Source of the DNA: JBOHER01 sp050701115
GTDB taxonomy: Bacteria; Actinomycetota; Actinomycetes; Mycobacteriales; Pseudonocardiaceae
Direction of reading: 5' to 3'
Assembly (NCBI GenBank): GCA_050701115.1
Contig: JBOHER010000409.1
Location: forward strand, 1-58,378
Length of the DNA: 58,378 bases
Part shown: positions 25,786 through 35,458 of the stretch, piece after piece
How positions within the stretch are numbered: the stretch's first letter is position 1
Layout: every line of letters begins with the position of its first letter
The notes under the pieces: generated by a model
Seen by the model: only the letters and a program-made list of their open reading frames with translations
Told to the model about the DNA's origin: nothing
Databases searched by the model: none
Translations under genes and position numbers: made by a program

Positions 25786-26792
25786 GTTTCCTTCCGTCGA
25801 TGTCCTGTGCCTCCGGGCGGGCCAAGCCCGAGCGGCACGCCGGGCGATCGAACCAATCGCCGGGCGATCTGCGGTGCGAGGAGTGCGACGAAGTCCACCG
25901 GCCCCGCGGCCGCGGCTACGGTGCCGGCAAGGGCGAACGCGACGACGAACAACCCCATCTGGGTCCGCGCCACCGGAACCCCCAGCGTGGCCGCCGAGGA
26001 CTCGCCGAGCGCGAGCACGTTCAAGCGCCTGCCGAGCAGCAGGGCGATCGGCAGCAGCACCGCGAGCGCTAGCGACACCCCGAGCACATGTTCCCACCCG
26101 CGACCATGCAGGCTGCCCACCAGCCACACGGCGGCCTTGCTCGCCTGGTCGACATCACCGGTGGCCAATCCCCAGTGCACCAAGCCGATGAATGCCGCAT
26201 GGCACACGATCCCGACCAGCACGACCCGCTGCGTGGTGAAGCTCAGCGTGCCGCTGGTGCTGCTGCGCACACCGCCGACGCCGAGAACGACGGCCGCGGC
26301 GACAAACGCACCGAGGACCGCGCCAACGGGAACCCCGATCCGGGAAACCTCGGCCGGCGCACCGCCGTATCCGAACGTGGTGCCGCCAAAGGCCAACAGC
26401 ACTATGACAGCCCCGAAGCTGGCGCCCGCGGTCACGCCGAGCACGTCGGGCGCCGCGATCGGGTTGCGGGTGACCGCCTGCACGATCGCCCCTGACAGGC
26501 CCAGCGCCGCACCAACGAGCACACCCACGACGACGCGAGGCAACCGAAAACGCTGCACGGTCAACGTAGTGACCCGGTCGGCGTGGCCAACGAGACCGCC
26601 GAGCACCTCATCGAGCGGGATCGTACGGGTGCCCACCGCGATAGCAACGCAGCACAGAGTGAGCACGAGGCCGACGAGTACCAGCCCGACCAGCACGCCG
26701 CGGGGGCGGATCAGCACGCTCGCCGTACCACCACGAAACCGCGCGACCAGCGACGGCCCGGACCGCACGACGGCGACGCCGGAATCGCTCAC
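25746..26792 (-). pseudogene. C-terminally truncated FecCD-family siderophore permease
   Basis: From GTG 26792 the frame encodes a good FecCD permease: VQRFRLPRVVVGVLVGAAL, GAIVQAVTRNPIAAPDVLG, LVGSLHGRGWEHV, LNVLALGESSAATLGV. It breaks after APQIARRLVRSPGVPLGL, just before the last two helices of the family, and then reads out of frame through the binding-protein remnant to a stop at 25746. A deletion removed the end of this gene and almost all of the next. The start overlaps the stop position of the upstream permease (GTGA), the usual coupling in such operons. Confidence 0.7.
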
Positions 26793-27811
26793 AGCACCGC
26801 CCCCGCGAACTTCACCCGGCGCAGCAGTCCGAGCGCGAGCGGGGCTCCTTACCAACGCGGTGACGACCCCGACCTGCAATTCGGCAGGCCGGACAACCAC
26901 GCGTCCGACCACATCGGCGGCGACGAGCAGTGTCGCGCCGAGTACCGCGGCATAGGGCAACAGCCAACCGTGTCTCGGTCCGGTGATAGCCCGGGCAGCG
27001 TGCGGCACGACCAGCCCGATAAACGTGATCGGCCCCGTGGCTGCCACGGCGGCGGAGGTCAGCAGGATGACGCCGAGGCCGGCGACAAGTCGCGCCCGAT
27101 TGACCCGGATCCCGAGCCCTCGAGCCACATCGTCCCCCAGCGCGAGCGCGTCAAGGCCCCGCGCGGCAAGCCCGGTCATGAGCAACCCGATCAGCAGCAC
27201 CGGCGCGACAATCTGAGAGTGGGAGCGCTCCTGCCCGCGAGCGCGCCGACGAGCCAGAACCGGTACTCATCAAGCGTCCTGGCGTCGAGCAGGACCAGTA
27301 CCGAGATGACGGCCACGATCATCGCCGACATCGACAGCCCCACCAGCGCGAGGGTTGTGGGCGCCGTGCCGCCACGGCCGTAACCGGCCAGGGACAGCAC
27401 CGCAACTCCCACAATCGTGGCCCCAACCGTCGCAACCAGAATCTGCGGCGCGAGCGTGCTGATCCCGAAGACGAAGGAGCCGACGACGATCGCCAATGCG
27501 GCGCCTGCCGAGACCCCGATCAAAGCCGGATCGGCGAGCGGATTGCGGGTGATTCCCTGCGCCAGTGCTCCCCCAACGCCCAGCGCCGCGCCGACGAGCA
27601 CCCCAAGCAACGTGCGCGGAAGTCGTTGCTCCCACACGATGATCGCCGCGTCGGTCTCATCGTGCGCACGCAGGGCGTCCAGCACCTCCGACAGCGGCAA
27701 GGCACGACTTCCGATGGCCAAACCGGACACGACCGCGAGGGCAAGCAGGAGCAGGACGGCGATCAAACCTACGGCGAGCCGACCGTGCGGCCACGCACTC
27801 GCCTTGGACAT
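26789..27811 (-). pseudogene. Frameshifted FecCD-family siderophore permease
   Basis: ATG 27811 begins a normal FecCD permease (QRLPRTLLGVLVGAALG, ALAQGITRNPLADPALIGVS, FWLVGALAGR). Near 27220-27224 the reading shifts by one base, and the remaining helices (LLIGLLMTGLAARGLDALAL, ATGPITFIGLVVPHAARAI) continue in another frame. A second shift, an extra A near 26849-26851, is needed to reach the expected ending LRRVKFAGAVL and its stop at 26789. Two opposite shifts about 370 bases apart argue for real decay rather than one sequencing error. An IdeR-like box still lies just upstream. Confidence 0.75.
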
Positions 27812-27817
27812 GTCGAC

Positions 27818-27836
27818 TAATGTAAGGCATACCTAA
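27818..27836 (-). promoter_or_regulatory. IdeR/DmdR-like iron box upstream of the decayed importer
   Basis: On the minus strand the site reads TTAGGTATGCCTTACATTA, matching about 14 of 19 positions of the actinobacterial IdeR/DtxR consensus TTAGGTTAGGCTAACCTAA as I recall it. It begins seven bases upstream of the decayed permease start. The regulator represses when iron is replete. Confidence 0.55.
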
Positions 27837-27903
27837 CTTCCGGTGGAACCTGCCTACCCTGGGCCGAACGTGCGGCGGGCGGCATTGACCCGCTCTGGTC
27901 GAT

Positions 27904-27922
27904 TAAGGCTAGGTTTACCTAT
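27904..27922 (+). promoter_or_regulatory. sbnA: IdeR/DmdR-like iron box upstream of the sbn operon
   Basis: TAAGGCTAGGTTTACCTAT matches about 14 of 19 consensus positions and lies 54 bases before the sbnA start, a normal operator position. It makes iron-limited expression of the six-gene siderophore operon likely. Confidence 0.6.
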
Positions 27923-27976
27923 CAAACTGATCAACTCGCCCGCGTTCCGATCCGGAGCATCGAGCCAGGGAGCAAC

Positions 27977-29002
27977 GTGACCGACGCCGCCGCCGTCGAA
28001 CCTGCCCGCCCGTCGCGACGCGAGTCCGTCCGGGAGTCGGTCTTCGACTGCGTGGGCAACACCCCCGTGGTCGCCCTCCGACGGCTCTTCCCGGAACCCG
28101 GTGTGGAGGTCCTCGCCAAGCTCGAGTTGATGAACCCCGGCGGCAGCATGAAGGATCGGTCCGCGCGCTACATCGTCGAGGCCGGGCTGGCCGATGGCTC
28201 GATCCCCCCCGGCAGCACGCTGGTGGAGAGCACCTCGGGAAATTTCGGGATCGCGCTGGCGATGGCCGCACGCATCCACCGGCTGAAGTTCACCTGTGTG
28301 GTCGATCCCAAGACCACGAACGCCAACGTCGCACTGCTCCGCCAGCTCGGCGCGACGGTGGAGATCGTCTCCGAGCCGGACGAAGCGGGCGGTTATCTGC
28401 ATACCAGAATCCGCCGCGTGCGGGAACTGACGGCGCGCATACCCGGTGCCATCTGGATCAACCAGTACGCCAGCAACCGCAATTGGCAGGCGTACTACCA
28501 CGGCACAGGGGCGGAGCTCACCGAGCAACTCGTCCGGCCACCGGCCTACCTGTTCGCCGCGGTGAGTACTACCGGCAGCATCCTGGGATGCGCACGCCGC
28601 CTCCGTGAACGCTTTCCCGATCTGCGAGTGATCGCGGTGGACGCGGTCGGCTCGGTCATCTTCGGCGGCCCCCCTGCGCCACGGGAGATTCCCGGCATCG
28701 GATCCAGCCGGGTGCCCGAGTTGTTCCGGCCGGAGGAGATCGACGAGGTGGTGCACGTCGACGACGTGGACGCCGCTCGGGGCTGCCGGGAGCTCCTTGC
28801 CGCGGAAGGAATCTTCGCGGGCGGCTCCAGCGGAGCCGTCGTTGCCGCGATCAGGCGCACGCTGCCCTACCTCCACGCACCATGCCGGGTCCTCGCGATC
28901 TTCCCCGACCGCGGCGACCGCTACCTGGATCTCGTCTACGACGACGACTGGCTGGAGAGCATGCGGCAACGCCGCGCGTGCGTCATCGCAGATTCCCACT
29001 GA
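27977..29002 (+). CDS. sbnA: SbnA-like N-(2-amino-2-carboxyethyl)-glutamate synthase
   Basis: SbnA is a PLP enzyme of the cysteine-synthase fold that joins O-phosphoserine and glutamate to give ACEGA, the precursor of L-2,3-diaminopropionate (Dap). The 341-residue protein has the PLP lysine Lys59 in NPGGSMKDRSA, the STSGNFG substrate loop (85-91) and STTGS phosphate-binding loop. It differs from ordinary cysteine synthases in its C-terminal part (FAGGSSGAVVAAI, IFPDRGDRYLDLVY), as SbnA does. GTG start with GGGAG upstream. It opens an operon ordered like the staphylococcal sbn cluster and lies 31 bases before sbnB. Confidence 0.88.
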   Translation: MTDAAAVEPARPSRRESVRESVFDCVGNTPVVALRRLFPEPGVEVLAKLELMNPGGSMKDRSARYIVEAGLADGSIPPGSTLVESTSGNFGIALAMAARIHRLKFTCVVDPKTTNANVALLRQLGATVEIVSEPDEAGGYLHTRIRRVRELTARIPGAIWINQYASNRNWQAYYHGTGAELTEQLVRPPAYLFAAVSTTGSILGCARRLRERFPDLRVIAVDAVGSVIFGGPPAPREIPGIGSSRVPELFRPEEIDEVVHVDDVDAARGCRELLAAEGIFAGGSSGAVVAAIRRTLPYLHAPCRVLAIFPDRGDRYLDLVYDDDWLESMRQRRACVIADSH

Positions 29003-29033
29003 CCACACCGCTAAAAGCTGACAAGGAGAACTC

Positions 29034-30071
29034 GTGTCCATCGAGATGACGCCCACCGACACCGGCAAGCCCCGCATCCTCTACTTGAACCGCAGTGACA
29101 TCATCGGCGTCGGCGGCGGCCATTCCGAGCTCTACGTGCAACCCCTGCGCGAGGCACTCGTCATGCACGCTGAGGGAAGGACCGTGCAGCCGCTCAAGCC
29201 CTACCTGCGCGCGCACGGCGAACAAGGGCACATCGCGGACCGGATCATCGCGATGCCCGCGCACGTGGGCCGGCCCGGGATCTCCGGGCTGAAGTGGGTC
29301 GGCAGCAAGCACGACAACCCCGCCCGGGTCGGCCGGGAACGCGCGAGTGCTGTGATCGTGCTCAACGACCCGGCAACGAACTACCCGATCGCGATTCTCG
29401 AGGGCAGCCTGATCAGTGCCTGGCGCACCGCGGCCGTCACCACGCTGGCGGCGAAACACCTGGCCCGTAAGGAGTTCACCGACGTCGCACTGATCGGCTG
29501 CGGGGTCATCGGCACCGCCCAGATCACCGCGCTACTGCAACAGTTCGACCACATCGCCACCGTGCACCTTTACGACTCGCGCCCAGAGGCCGCACAGTCG
29601 CTCGCCGGGCGGATCACCTCGGACCGCCCCGGCATCAGCGTGTCAGTTGGGGAAAGCGCCGAGGACGCCGTGCGATCGGGAGACCTGGTGGTTCCGTGCA
29701 CGGTCACCGACCAGCCATACATTCATGCCGACTGGCTCAAACGCGGATGCTTCCTCTCGAATGTGTCCATCATGGATGTGCACAAGGACGTTTTCCTGAG
29801 CGCCGACAAGGTGATCGTCGACGACTGGGAACAGAGCAACCGCGAGAAGAAGATCATCAATCAGCTCGTTGAAGATGGGCGGTTCTCTCGGGAGCTGCTG
29901 CACGCCGAACTGGGCGAGGTGCTGGCGGGCACGCGTCCGGGCCGGGAGAGCGACGACGAGGTCATCGTGCTCAATCCGATGGGCATGGCCGTGGCGGACA
30001 TCGCCTGCGCGGCTGAGGTTTACCAGCGAGCACTACGCGAAGGTGCCGGAACTTGGCTGGACTTGTACTGA
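29034..30071 (+). CDS. sbnB: SbnB-like 2,3-diaminopropionate synthase
   Basis: SbnB is an ornithine-cyclodeaminase-family NAD enzyme that oxidatively cleaves ACEGA to Dap and 2-oxoglutarate. The 345-residue protein has LKWVGSKHDNP in the substrate region, the Rossmann motif GCGVIGTA (155-162), and SNVSIMDVHKDVFLSADKVIVDD. AAGGAG precedes the GTG start. The by-product 2-oxoglutarate is also a building block of staphyloferrin B, so sbnA and sbnB would supply two of its components. A true ornithine cyclodeaminase is less likely given the partner gene and the length. Confidence 0.88.
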   Translation: MSIEMTPTDTGKPRILYLNRSDIIGVGGGHSELYVQPLREALVMHAEGRTVQPLKPYLRAHGEQGHIADRIIAMPAHVGRPGISGLKWVGSKHDNPARVGRERASAVIVLNDPATNYPIAILEGSLISAWRTAAVTTLAAKHLARKEFTDVALIGCGVIGTAQITALLQQFDHIATVHLYDSRPEAAQSLAGRITSDRPGISVSVGESAEDAVRSGDLVVPCTVTDQPYIHADWLKRGCFLSNVSIMDVHKDVFLSADKVIVDDWEQSNREKKIINQLVEDGRFSRELLHAELGEVLAGTRPGRESDDEVIVLNPMGMAVADIACAAEVYQRALREGAGTWLDLY

Positions 30072-30081
30072 TCCGGCCTCG

Positions 30082-31875
30082 ATGAGTTCCCCCGACCCGA
30101 TCGACCTGGTACTGCGCGATCTGATCGACACCCTGCTCCAGGAGAACGTCTACGGCCTCGCCGACATCGTGCACGCCTGCGCCGAACCCCCCGAGCCCGG
30201 CGCCGAACTCGCCGAGCGCGAACGGTGGTGCCGCATCGCGGTCACGTCGGGATGGCTGGTGTTTCGCGGGCGCGACGGTGGCGCATTGCAGCCTTACCGA
30301 TTCTCCCGCGGCCCATTGTGGCACTGCGGCGGCGCCGAAGGGCCGCGAACGCTCGCGCCGAGCGAGCTACTGACCATCCTCGCGTCGAAGCACGGCGCGG
30401 GAACGCGGACAGCCGAGGTCGCCGCGGACCTGCGTGCCTCGGTGGAGCACGCGGCGGTGACCCTCGCCGGTAGCTTGTCTCTGCCCGAGCGTGTCCCGCG
30501 GCCAGGGGGGATGCTGGCCGCCGAACGCCTCGCCGCGACGAGGAACCGCCCGTTCCATCCGACCGCGCGGGCAGCAGCCGGCTGGTCGGCTGCCGAACTG
30601 GCACGGTACGGCCCGATGCGCCGCGGTGCACTGGGCGTGGACTGGGTGGGCGTGCGCCGCGATGGTGTCCGGTACGGCAGCGGTGCGGACTCCAACCGGA
30701 TGGAGCACCTTGTGCTGGGCGATCACGAGCTCGAGCTACTGGCCGAAGCCGCGCACCGCGCCGGGGTGAATCTCGATCAGTACCAACCACTTCCCGTACA
30801 CCCGTGGCAGTTCGAGCACGTCCTGCCCAGGGAGTACGCGAGCGAGCTCGACACCCGCGACGTCGTGCCGCTGACGCGCGGCCTCGGTCGCTTCCACCCG
30901 ACATCGTCGCTGCGCACGCTGACCACTGCTCCGGAGAGCGAGCTGCACCTGAAGCTGCCGCTCGGCGTCGCCACCCTCGGTGCTGCCCGGCTCCTGCCGC
31001 CCCGGTACCTGGACAACGCCGAACGCGCGCAACACACGATGCGGCGGCTGCTGACGAGCGACCCGCGGCTCGGCACACTGGTGGATCTGTGCGACGAGCG
31101 CACGTGGTGCGGGTGGCGGAGTCCGGATGCCGACGACGAGTTCGCCGACCGGCCGGGCCAGTTGGCCGCCCAGGTGCGCGCCTACCCTGGCGGTCTGTTC
31201 GGTGATCCGGACTCGTTGATCCTGCCGATGGCGGCGCTGGCGGCGCACGAATGGCAGGTCCTGCACCCTGCGATCGGCGAAGCCGGTTTCGACGACGATC
31301 CGGTCAGGCTGTTTCGCCTGCAGGCCGAGTCGTTCTGCGCTCTGGGCTTCGGCTTCCTGCGCTATGGAGTACTTCCCGAGCTGCACGGGCAGAACGTCGT
31401 CGTGGTGCTGGCCCAGGGCGCGGTGCGGCGATTCGTACTGCGCGATCACGACACGCTGCGTCTGTACCCGGAATGGATGCGGGCGTCCGGAGTGCCCGAT
31501 CCGGGCTATCGGATCAAACCCGGCGCGACCCAGTCCCTGCGCCTGCCCAGCGCCCAGGCGTTGCTCGGTTACCTGCAGACACTGGGATTCCAGGTCAATC
31601 TGTACGGCATCGCGGACGCGCTCGCACGGCACTACGACCTGGATGAGCGCGCGCTGTGGTCGCAACTGCGCGAAGCCGTCATCGCGTGCCTCGACCGGCT
31701 CGGGCTGCCCGGCCGGGTCGCTGATGTCCTTGACCGCGAACTGCTACGCGCGACCGAGTGGCCGAGCAGGCAGGTATTGCGCCCGCTGCTGCGCCGAGGC
31801 CGTTCGGCGGGAGTCAGCATGCCGGCGAGTGCCGGGCGCGTGCCCAACCCCCTGCTGCCGAAACCGCGGCGGTGA
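30082..31875 (+). CDS. sbnC: SbnC-like IucA/IucC family NIS synthetase
   Basis: A 597-residue ATP-dependent siderophore synthetase of the NRPS-independent (NIS) class. Recognisable are RPFHPTARAAAGW (156-168), LPVHPWQFEHVLP (around 238-250), the adenylate-binding FHPTSSLRTLT and the C-terminal LPELHGQNVVVVL. The region LKLPLGVATLGAARLLPPRY and the operon position point to SbnC, which in Staphylococcus adds 2-oxoglutarate to the nearly finished molecule. Assignment among the three synthetases is firmest for sbnE and sbnF; this one is assigned by similarity in style and gene order. It begins ten bases after sbnB. The frame is open upstream but enters sbnB. Confidence 0.8.
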   Translation: MSSPDPIDLVLRDLIDTLLQENVYGLADIVHACAEPPEPGAELAERERWCRIAVTSGWLVFRGRDGGALQPYRFSRGPLWHCGGAEGPRTLAPSELLTILASKHGAGTRTAEVAADLRASVEHAAVTLAGSLSLPERVPRPGGMLAAERLAATRNRPFHPTARAAAGWSAAELARYGPMRRGALGVDWVGVRRDGVRYGSGADSNRMEHLVLGDHELELLAEAAHRAGVNLDQYQPLPVHPWQFEHVLPREYASELDTRDVVPLTRGLGRFHPTSSLRTLTTAPESELHLKLPLGVATLGAARLLPPRYLDNAERAQHTMRRLLTSDPRLGTLVDLCDERTWCGWRSPDADDEFADRPGQLAAQVRAYPGGLFGDPDSLILPMAALAAHEWQVLHPAIGEAGFDDDPVRLFRLQAESFCALGFGFLRYGVLPELHGQNVVVVLAQGAVRRFVLRDHDTLRLYPEWMRASGVPDPGYRIKPGATQSLRLPSAQALLGYLQTLGFQVNLYGIADALARHYDLDERALWSQLREAVIACLDRLGLPGRVADVLDRELLRATEWPSRQVLRPLLRRGRSAGVSMPASAGRVPNPLLPKPRR

Positions 31876-31902
31876 GCTGATGGCCATCGCCGAGGTGAAT
31901 CG

Positions 31903-33615
31903 ATGAACTCGACAACCGCGTTCCACCCGAGCGCACCGCGGCGTTCCGCCGAACTGGCGGCTCGGCAGCGGCTCCTCAACAGCTACCTGCGCGAGGCCGG
32001 GCGGACCATAACGGTGACCGGCGACGGGCTCGTGCGCGTCACGCTGCTCGCACAGGACTGCGCGATCGTCGTCGAGTTGCGGCACCGATGCGGGTTCGGC
32101 CAGCACATCTACGGAGACGAGCTGTGGCTCGAGCGGGCGGGTTTCCCCCGCACCAGAATCGACCACGACGAGCTGGTGTCTCTGCTGCTCGACGAGGTGG
32201 TAGCGGTTGCGGCACAAGCCATTTCCGATCCCGGTGACGGCGCCCGGCAGAAGATCGAGCTCGCTGAACAGATCGAGAGCAGCATTGCAGCGACCACACG
32301 CTACCTGCGCAGGGATCGTCCCCCACCCCCGCGAGAGCCGCGTGCGCTGACCCGGCACGCCGAGCAGTCCATGGTGTACGGCCACCCCTTCCATCCGACC
32401 CCGAAGAGCTCGCAAGGATTCGGGGACGATCTGGCTCGCTACGCCCCGGAGCTCGGCGCGACGTTCACCCCGCATTGGCTCGCGATCAACCCTTCTCTGG
32501 TGCTCGAGCGGCGCGTCGCATCGGGACCGTGGGTACCCGACGAGGTCGCCGAACGGGCACGCGCGCGGCTCGCATCCGCACGGGGCGACTACCCGCTGCT
32601 TCCGGTGCACCCTTGGCAAGCCGCCTATCTCGCGGGCCAGCCTCGAGTCACCGAGCTCACCCGCGACGGCAAGCTCGTCCCGTTGGGGCCACTCGGTAGC
32701 GCGGCCTACCCGACCTCGTCGGTGCGCACCGTCTGCGACCCGGCGTTCGCGACGTCGTGGAAGCTTCCCCTGCACGTGCGGATCACCAACTTCATCCGCA
32801 ACAATCCCCTTCCGCATCTGGTCCGCGCGACCGACGCGAGCGCACTGGTCGCAGCACTGGCGCCGGATTGGCCGCACGAGGGTTTCGGCGTGCTGATCGA
32901 GACCGGATTTCGCACCGTAGACCCCGCAGCGGTGGGCGACGATCTTGCCGCGGACTTCTCCGTGCTGTACCGGGGAAACCCGTTCGCCGACGGCCACGCC
33001 GCACCGCGAGTGGTCGCGGGCCTGCTCGAGGACTCCGGCTGCGGGGTCCCCGATCTGATCCACGAGGTGCGGCGCGCCGCGGGGACGCCCGACTCCACAC
33101 CACCCGCCACACACATCGCCGAATGGCTGCGACGGTACCTGCGCATCTCACTGGTTCCCTTGCTCGAGGTGTTCGGCAGCGACGGCGTCAGCTTCGAAGC
33201 GCACGTGCAGAACTCGTTACTGCACACCGAGAACGGCTGGCCGGCCCGGTTCTGGGTGCGCGACATGGAAGGCACCAGCGTCAGCAGGACACGCTTGCGT
33301 CGCCGCGTGGTGTCCGAGGACAGCCCCCTGCTCTACGACGACGAGGATGCCTGGCTGCGACTGCGGTACCACGCGGTCACCAACCATCTCGGCCACCTCG
33401 TACACGTGCTCGGCCACTACGGGCAGGTCGACGAGTCCATTCTGTGGCGCACCGTCCGCGAGCTGTTGGCCGAGGCAGCGTGCGAGCCGGCGGAAGATCT
33501 GCTCGGCACGCCGGTACTGCCTGCCAAGGCCAATCTGGTCAGCCGATTCGCCGGACGCGGTGAAAACCCGATCTATGTGGACGTACCCAACCCGCTCTTC
33601 GAGGGGAGCCGATGA
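31903..33615 (+). CDS. sbnE: SbnE-like IucA/IucC family NIS synthetase
   Basis: A 570-residue NIS synthetase that matches remembered S. aureus SbnE closely: YGHPFHPTPKSSQGF, AYPTSSVRTV, KLPLHVRITNFIRNN, FEAHVQNSLL, NHLGHLV, and an ending PAKANLVSRFAGRGENPIY. SbnE condenses citrate with the amine of Dap, the first committed coupling. Basic residues around HPTPK and TSSVRT bind ATP. Its stop overlaps the sbnF start (ATGA). Just upstream, an eight-codon frame (ATG 31880 to TGA 31904-31906) overlaps the sbnE start and might couple its translation to sbnC. Confidence 0.87.
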   Translation: MNSTTAFHPSAPRRSAELAARQRLLNSYLREAGRTITVTGDGLVRVTLLAQDCAIVVELRHRCGFGQHIYGDELWLERAGFPRTRIDHDELVSLLLDEVVAVAAQAISDPGDGARQKIELAEQIESSIAATTRYLRRDRPPPPREPRALTRHAEQSMVYGHPFHPTPKSSQGFGDDLARYAPELGATFTPHWLAINPSLVLERRVASGPWVPDEVAERARARLASARGDYPLLPVHPWQAAYLAGQPRVTELTRDGKLVPLGPLGSAAYPTSSVRTVCDPAFATSWKLPLHVRITNFIRNNPLPHLVRATDASALVAALAPDWPHEGFGVLIETGFRTVDPAAVGDDLAADFSVLYRGNPFADGHAAPRVVAGLLEDSGCGVPDLIHEVRRAAGTPDSTPPATHIAEWLRRYLRISLVPLLEVFGSDGVSFEAHVQNSLLHTENGWPARFWVRDMEGTSVSRTRLRRRVVSEDSPLLYDDEDAWLRLRYHAVTNHLGHLVHVLGHYGQVDESILWRTVRELLAEAACEPAEDLLGTPVLPAKANLVSRFAGRGENPIYVDVPNPLFEGSR

Positions 33616-35420
33616 TAATACCTGCCGCTGACCTCATCATGTCCGCGCTGCGGGCACCCAGTTATGTGTCCGTCCGGCGCAGGCTGTTTCGTCAACTGCT
33701 GGAGTCGCTGATCTATGAAGACGCGATTCGGGTCAGCGCAGGAGACAACGGCGGATCCATTGTGGAGGGTTCGGATGAACACGGTTGCCCGGTGCGGTAC
33801 GTGTTCACCGCCAGCAGGCGTTACGGGTTCGACCGGATCAGCCTCGGTACGGATCCGGTGCTCCGGGTGACCGACCATCAGTCGGCTGAGGCCGATTCGC
33901 TGACCCGTTTCCTCGGTGAGGTGGCCAACGCGCTCACCGCGGATGGAGACTGCCTCGCGCGCTTCTCCCGTGAGCTGGAAGAGACTCTGATCAAGGACGC
34001 ACTCGCCCAGTACGTACGTGCCCAGCGTGGTGACGTCTTGCGGGACGCCGACTACGACACCCTGGAAGGAACGGTCACCGACGGGCACAGGTACCACCCC
34101 ACCTACAAGTCCAGGATCGGCTTCGACCTCACCGACAACCTTGCGTACGGCCCCGAGTTCATTGCGCCGGTCCGGCCGATCTGGATCGCCGCGCACCGGA
34201 GTATCACTCAGGTAACCGTGTCGGAGACGCTCAGCGAAGACGACTTCCTCTGCGCCCAACTGGGCACCCGCACAGTGGAGTCCTTCCGGCAGCGGATCCG
34301 GGACGCCGACGCGAACCCCGGCGACTACACGCTGGTGCCCGTGCACCCGTGGCAGTGGCGCGAGCACATCACGCGCGTCTTCGCCGGGCAGCTCCGTCGT
34401 GGCGAACTGATCGCGCTCGGCGAGGACCCGCACACCTTCCTCGCCCAGCAGTCAATCCGAACCCTGAGTTGCCGCGATGCTCCGCAAAGACCGTATGTCA
34501 AGCTCGCGCTGTCCATTGTGAACACGTCAACGAGCAGGGTTCTCGCACCGCACACCGTCGGCAACGCCCCCGCGGTCTCGGACTGGCTGCGCGAGGTGGT
34601 CGATGGTGACGAATTCCTGCGTGACGAATGCCGGGTGATCGCGCTCGGCGAGGTCATGGGCAGCGCCGTGAACCCCGCGCCCGCAGCCGGCTTCGCAAGG
34701 GCGGAAACCTACGGCACGCTGGCCTGTATCTGGCGGGAGAGTCTGCACCGCTTCCTTGGCCCGAGCGAACGGGCCGTGCCGTTCACCGGGCTCACCGCCC
34801 GCGAGCTGGACGGCACTCCGCTGATCGAAGCGTGGGTGCGCGCGGCAGGCGTTCACGAGTGGCTCCGGCGACTCGTCCGGGTGAGCGTGATTCCTTTGCT
34901 GCACCTGCTCTTCAGGCACGGAATCGCGTGCGAGGCGCACGCTCAGAACATGGTGCTGGTGCAGGTGGACGGGCTGCCCACCCGGATCGCGCTGAAAGAC
35001 TTCCACGACGGTGTGCGGTTCTCCCGGGCGCGGCTGGCCAACCCCGAGAAATGCCCGACGCTGGTCGGAACACCGTCGCACCACGTGAACGCCAACTCGT
35101 TCATCGAGACCGACGACCTCGATCTGGTCACCGACTTCTTGCTCGACGCGTTCTTCTTCATCAACTTCGGCGAGCTCGGCATATTCCTCGCCGACCACTA
35201 CGAGTTCGGCGAGCGCGAGTTCTGGGCGACGGTGCGCGATGAGGTCCGCTCCTACCAGCAGCGGTTCCCCGGCCTCGAGGAGCGGTTCACCATGTTCGAC
35301 GTGTTCAAACCGGCCATCGCGGTCGAGAAACTGACCACCCGAAGGCTGCTCCCGGACACCGAGCTCCGGCTGCACACGGTGTCGAATCCGCTTGCCGAGC
35401 CGAGGAGTCGATCACGCTGA
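33612..35420 (+). CDS. sbnF: SbnF-like IucA/IucC family NIS synthetase
   Basis: A 602-residue NIS synthetase matching SbnF: HRYHPTYKSRIGFDLTDN, LVPVHPWQWREHI, QQSIRTLS, LSIVNTSTSRVLAPHT, CEAHAQNMVLV, IALKDFHDGVRF, and AVEKLTTRRLLPDTELRLH near the C-terminus. SbnF joins citryl-ethylenediamine to a second Dap in the staphyloferrin B pathway. ATG 33612 has GGGGAG upstream and overlaps the sbnE stop. The protein is cytoplasmic, ATP-dependent, and probably dimeric like other family members. Confidence 0.88.
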   Translation: MIIPAADLIMSALRAPSYVSVRRRLFRQLLESLIYEDAIRVSAGDNGGSIVEGSDEHGCPVRYVFTASRRYGFDRISLGTDPVLRVTDHQSAEADSLTRFLGEVANALTADGDCLARFSRELEETLIKDALAQYVRAQRGDVLRDADYDTLEGTVTDGHRYHPTYKSRIGFDLTDNLAYGPEFIAPVRPIWIAAHRSITQVTVSETLSEDDFLCAQLGTRTVESFRQRIRDADANPGDYTLVPVHPWQWREHITRVFAGQLRRGELIALGEDPHTFLAQQSIRTLSCRDAPQRPYVKLALSIVNTSTSRVLAPHTVGNAPAVSDWLREVVDGDEFLRDECRVIALGEVMGSAVNPAPAAGFARAETYGTLACIWRESLHRFLGPSERAVPFTGLTARELDGTPLIEAWVRAAGVHEWLRRLVRVSVIPLLHLLFRHGIACEAHAQNMVLVQVDGLPTRIALKDFHDGVRFSRARLANPEKCPTLVGTPSHHVNANSFIETDDLDLVTDFLLDAFFFINFGELGIFLADHYEFGEREFWATVRDEVRSYQQRFPGLEERFTMFDVFKPAIAVEKLTTRRLLPDTELRLHTVSNPLAEPRSRSR

Positions 35421-35458
35421 AAGTCCTACCCCGACGTCGACGTTGAAGGTGAACTGAC

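Noticed and set aside
25552..26955. 467-codon plus-strand frame opposite the decayed permeases
   Set aside because: Thr/Pro/Arg-rich antisense shadow; the minus strand shows unmistakable FecCD motifs.
27215..27230. Single sequencing error as explanation of the permease frameshift
   Set aside because: A second, opposite shift near 26850, a truncated second permease and a lost binding protein make real decay more likely; re-sequencing would still be useful.
27977..29002. Ordinary cysteine synthase as the identity of the SbnA-like gene
   Set aside because: The adjacent SbnB-type gene, the C-terminal sequence and the NIS operon point to Dap synthesis.
29034..30071. Ornithine cyclodeaminase as the identity of the SbnB-like gene
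   Set aside because: Same family, but operon context and conserved SbnB-type blocks favour Dap synthase.
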